Source of the DNA: CAMAVH01 sp046297835
GTDB taxonomy: Bacteria; Pseudomonadota; Alphaproteobacteria; SMXQ01
NCBI GenBank assembly: GCA_046297835.1
Contig: JBKBHI010000012.1
Location: 45,050 to 109,049, forward strand
Length of the DNA: 64,000 bases
Reading direction: 5' to 3'
In this document: positions 63,613 to 64,000 of the stretch, in pieces
Numbering within the stretch: position 1 is the first letter of the stretch
Layout: every line of letters begins with the position of its first letter
Program-made: the position numbers and the translations under genes
The notes under the pieces: model-generated
Told to the model about the DNA's origin: nothing
Databases searched by the model: none
The model's input: the letters and a program-made list of their open reading frames with translations, nothing else

Positions 63613-64000
63613 TCAGCGCGCGACGAGCACCAGGTCGACGCGGTCGCCCGGGCCGCCCTCGGCGTTGTTGCCGAGCGCGCGCACGTCGATGCGGGTCGAG
63701 CCGATGCCCTGCTCGATCAGATGCGAGCGCACGGCGAGGGCGCGCGACAGCGAGATGCGGCGCGCCTTGCTCGCCGCTTCGGCGTTGCCGCTGGCGTAGG
63801 CTTTCACCTGCACGCGCATGGCCGGATTCTTGGTCAGCGTCTCGACCACGGCCTTCATCTCCGCCTTGGACGGTTCGGGCAGCGCGGCGCTCTCGCCGCT
63901 GAAGGCGATGCGCAGCGCCTGGCTCTCGCCGCTAGGCATGGCGGGCGGCTGCGGCACGGGCGCCACGGCGGCGGTCTGCTGCGGGCGCGGCGGCTCGGCG
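63613..64000 (-). CDS. OmpA-domain protein, C-terminal part only (start beyond window)
   Basis: At least 128 codons are open to the right edge with no convincing start, so the gene begins beyond 64000. The visible part has a Pro-rich linker (AEPPRPQQTAAVAPVPQPPAMP), then an OmpA-like domain: RIAFSGESAALPEPSKAEMKAVVETL, VQVKAYASGNAEAASKARRISLSRALAVRSHLIEQGI and RVDLVLVAR at the end. The peptidoglycan-binding pattern is looser than in the 61093 gene, with YASGN in place of GHTD. It lies 150 bp upstream of the TolQ-like gene on the same strand and may belong to that envelope system. Confidence 0.8.
   Translation of the reverse strand, partial: AEPPRPQQTAAVAPVPQPPAMPSGESQALRIAFSGESAALPEPSKAEMKAVVETLTKNPAMRVQVKAYASGNAEAASKARRISLSRALAVRSHLIEQGIGSTRIDVRALGNNAEGGPGDRVDLVLVAR

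Overview
The window is high-GC DNA from an alphaproteobacterium. Lineage signals include a TrcR/DUF1013 protein, COQ9, a split transhydrogenase alpha subunit (PntAA/PntAB), DUF1192, DUF1244 and DUF465 proteins, a TorF-type porin, and several orphan TctC/Bug solute-binding proteins. I cannot place it below class with confidence; Hyphomicrobiales or Rhodospirillales are both plausible. The contig is mostly ordinary chromosome: there is no integrase, transposase, phage gene, CRISPR array or plasmid gene.

Layout. 1-3.2 kb: a surface-sugar locus (partial transaldolase, HAD phosphatase and SIS-domain isomerase on the minus strand; divergent membrane flippase). 3.1-5.2 kb: manganese importer mntH divergent from mntR. 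5.4-9.9 kb: a TctC-like binding protein, IclR regulator, TorF porin and methyltransferase. 9.9-15.5 kb: MFS transporter, then a GH15-otsA-glucokinase operon (trehalose/glucose metabolism). 15.6-20.4 kb: lytic transglycosylase, a candidate small RNA, an N-formylglutamate amidohydrolase-like gene, tRNA-Val(GAC), three tandem PKHD-type 2OG-Fe(II) oxygenases, and ribosomal protein bL36. 20.5-30.6 kb: pyruvate kinase, an EamA permease, a second N-formylglutamate amidohydrolase-like gene, DUF1244, and an operon of indolepyruvate:ferredoxin oxidoreductase, two MFS_3 exporters and a TspO-like protein. 30.7-36 kb: nucleotide-sugar epimerase, two more TctC-like proteins, a small HIRAN-like gene, a DUF2306 membrane protein and a REP-like repeat cluster. 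36-45 kb: acyl-CoA ligase, oligoendopeptidase F, the pntAA-pntAB-pntB operon, bS21, peptide deformylase and COQ9. 45-49 kb: GH17-GT2 glucan synthase and an AT-rich zinc-ribbon gene with a nucleoside deoxyribosyltransferase-like domain. 49-55 kb: purE-purK, a GGDEF protein, DUF465 proteins and phosphofructokinase. 55-57.3 kb: TrcR, DUF1192, a second candidate small RNA, Hsp20 with a ROSE-like thermometer, and bL31. 57.3-64 kb: Na/Pi cotransporter, ABC exporter, and a TolQ/MotA-like plus OmpA/MotB-like envelope pair with a further partial OmpA-domain gene.

Main points of interest: (i) a ROSE-like RNA thermometer in front of hsp20; (ii) two orphan structured transcripts that each carry an unpaired CCTCCCT (anti-Shine-Dalgarno) motif just before an intrinsic terminator; (iii) three adjacent diverged 2OG oxygenases; (iv) two TctC-like proteins with a shared cysteine-bearing C-terminal module; (v) two unrelated genes whose last codons and stop are tandemly triplicated in 25-26 bp units; and (vi) low-GC genes next to a dispersed REP-like palindrome, one of them a candidate nucleotide-acting effector. 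All calls were made by eye from sequence and translations. No database search or folding program was run.
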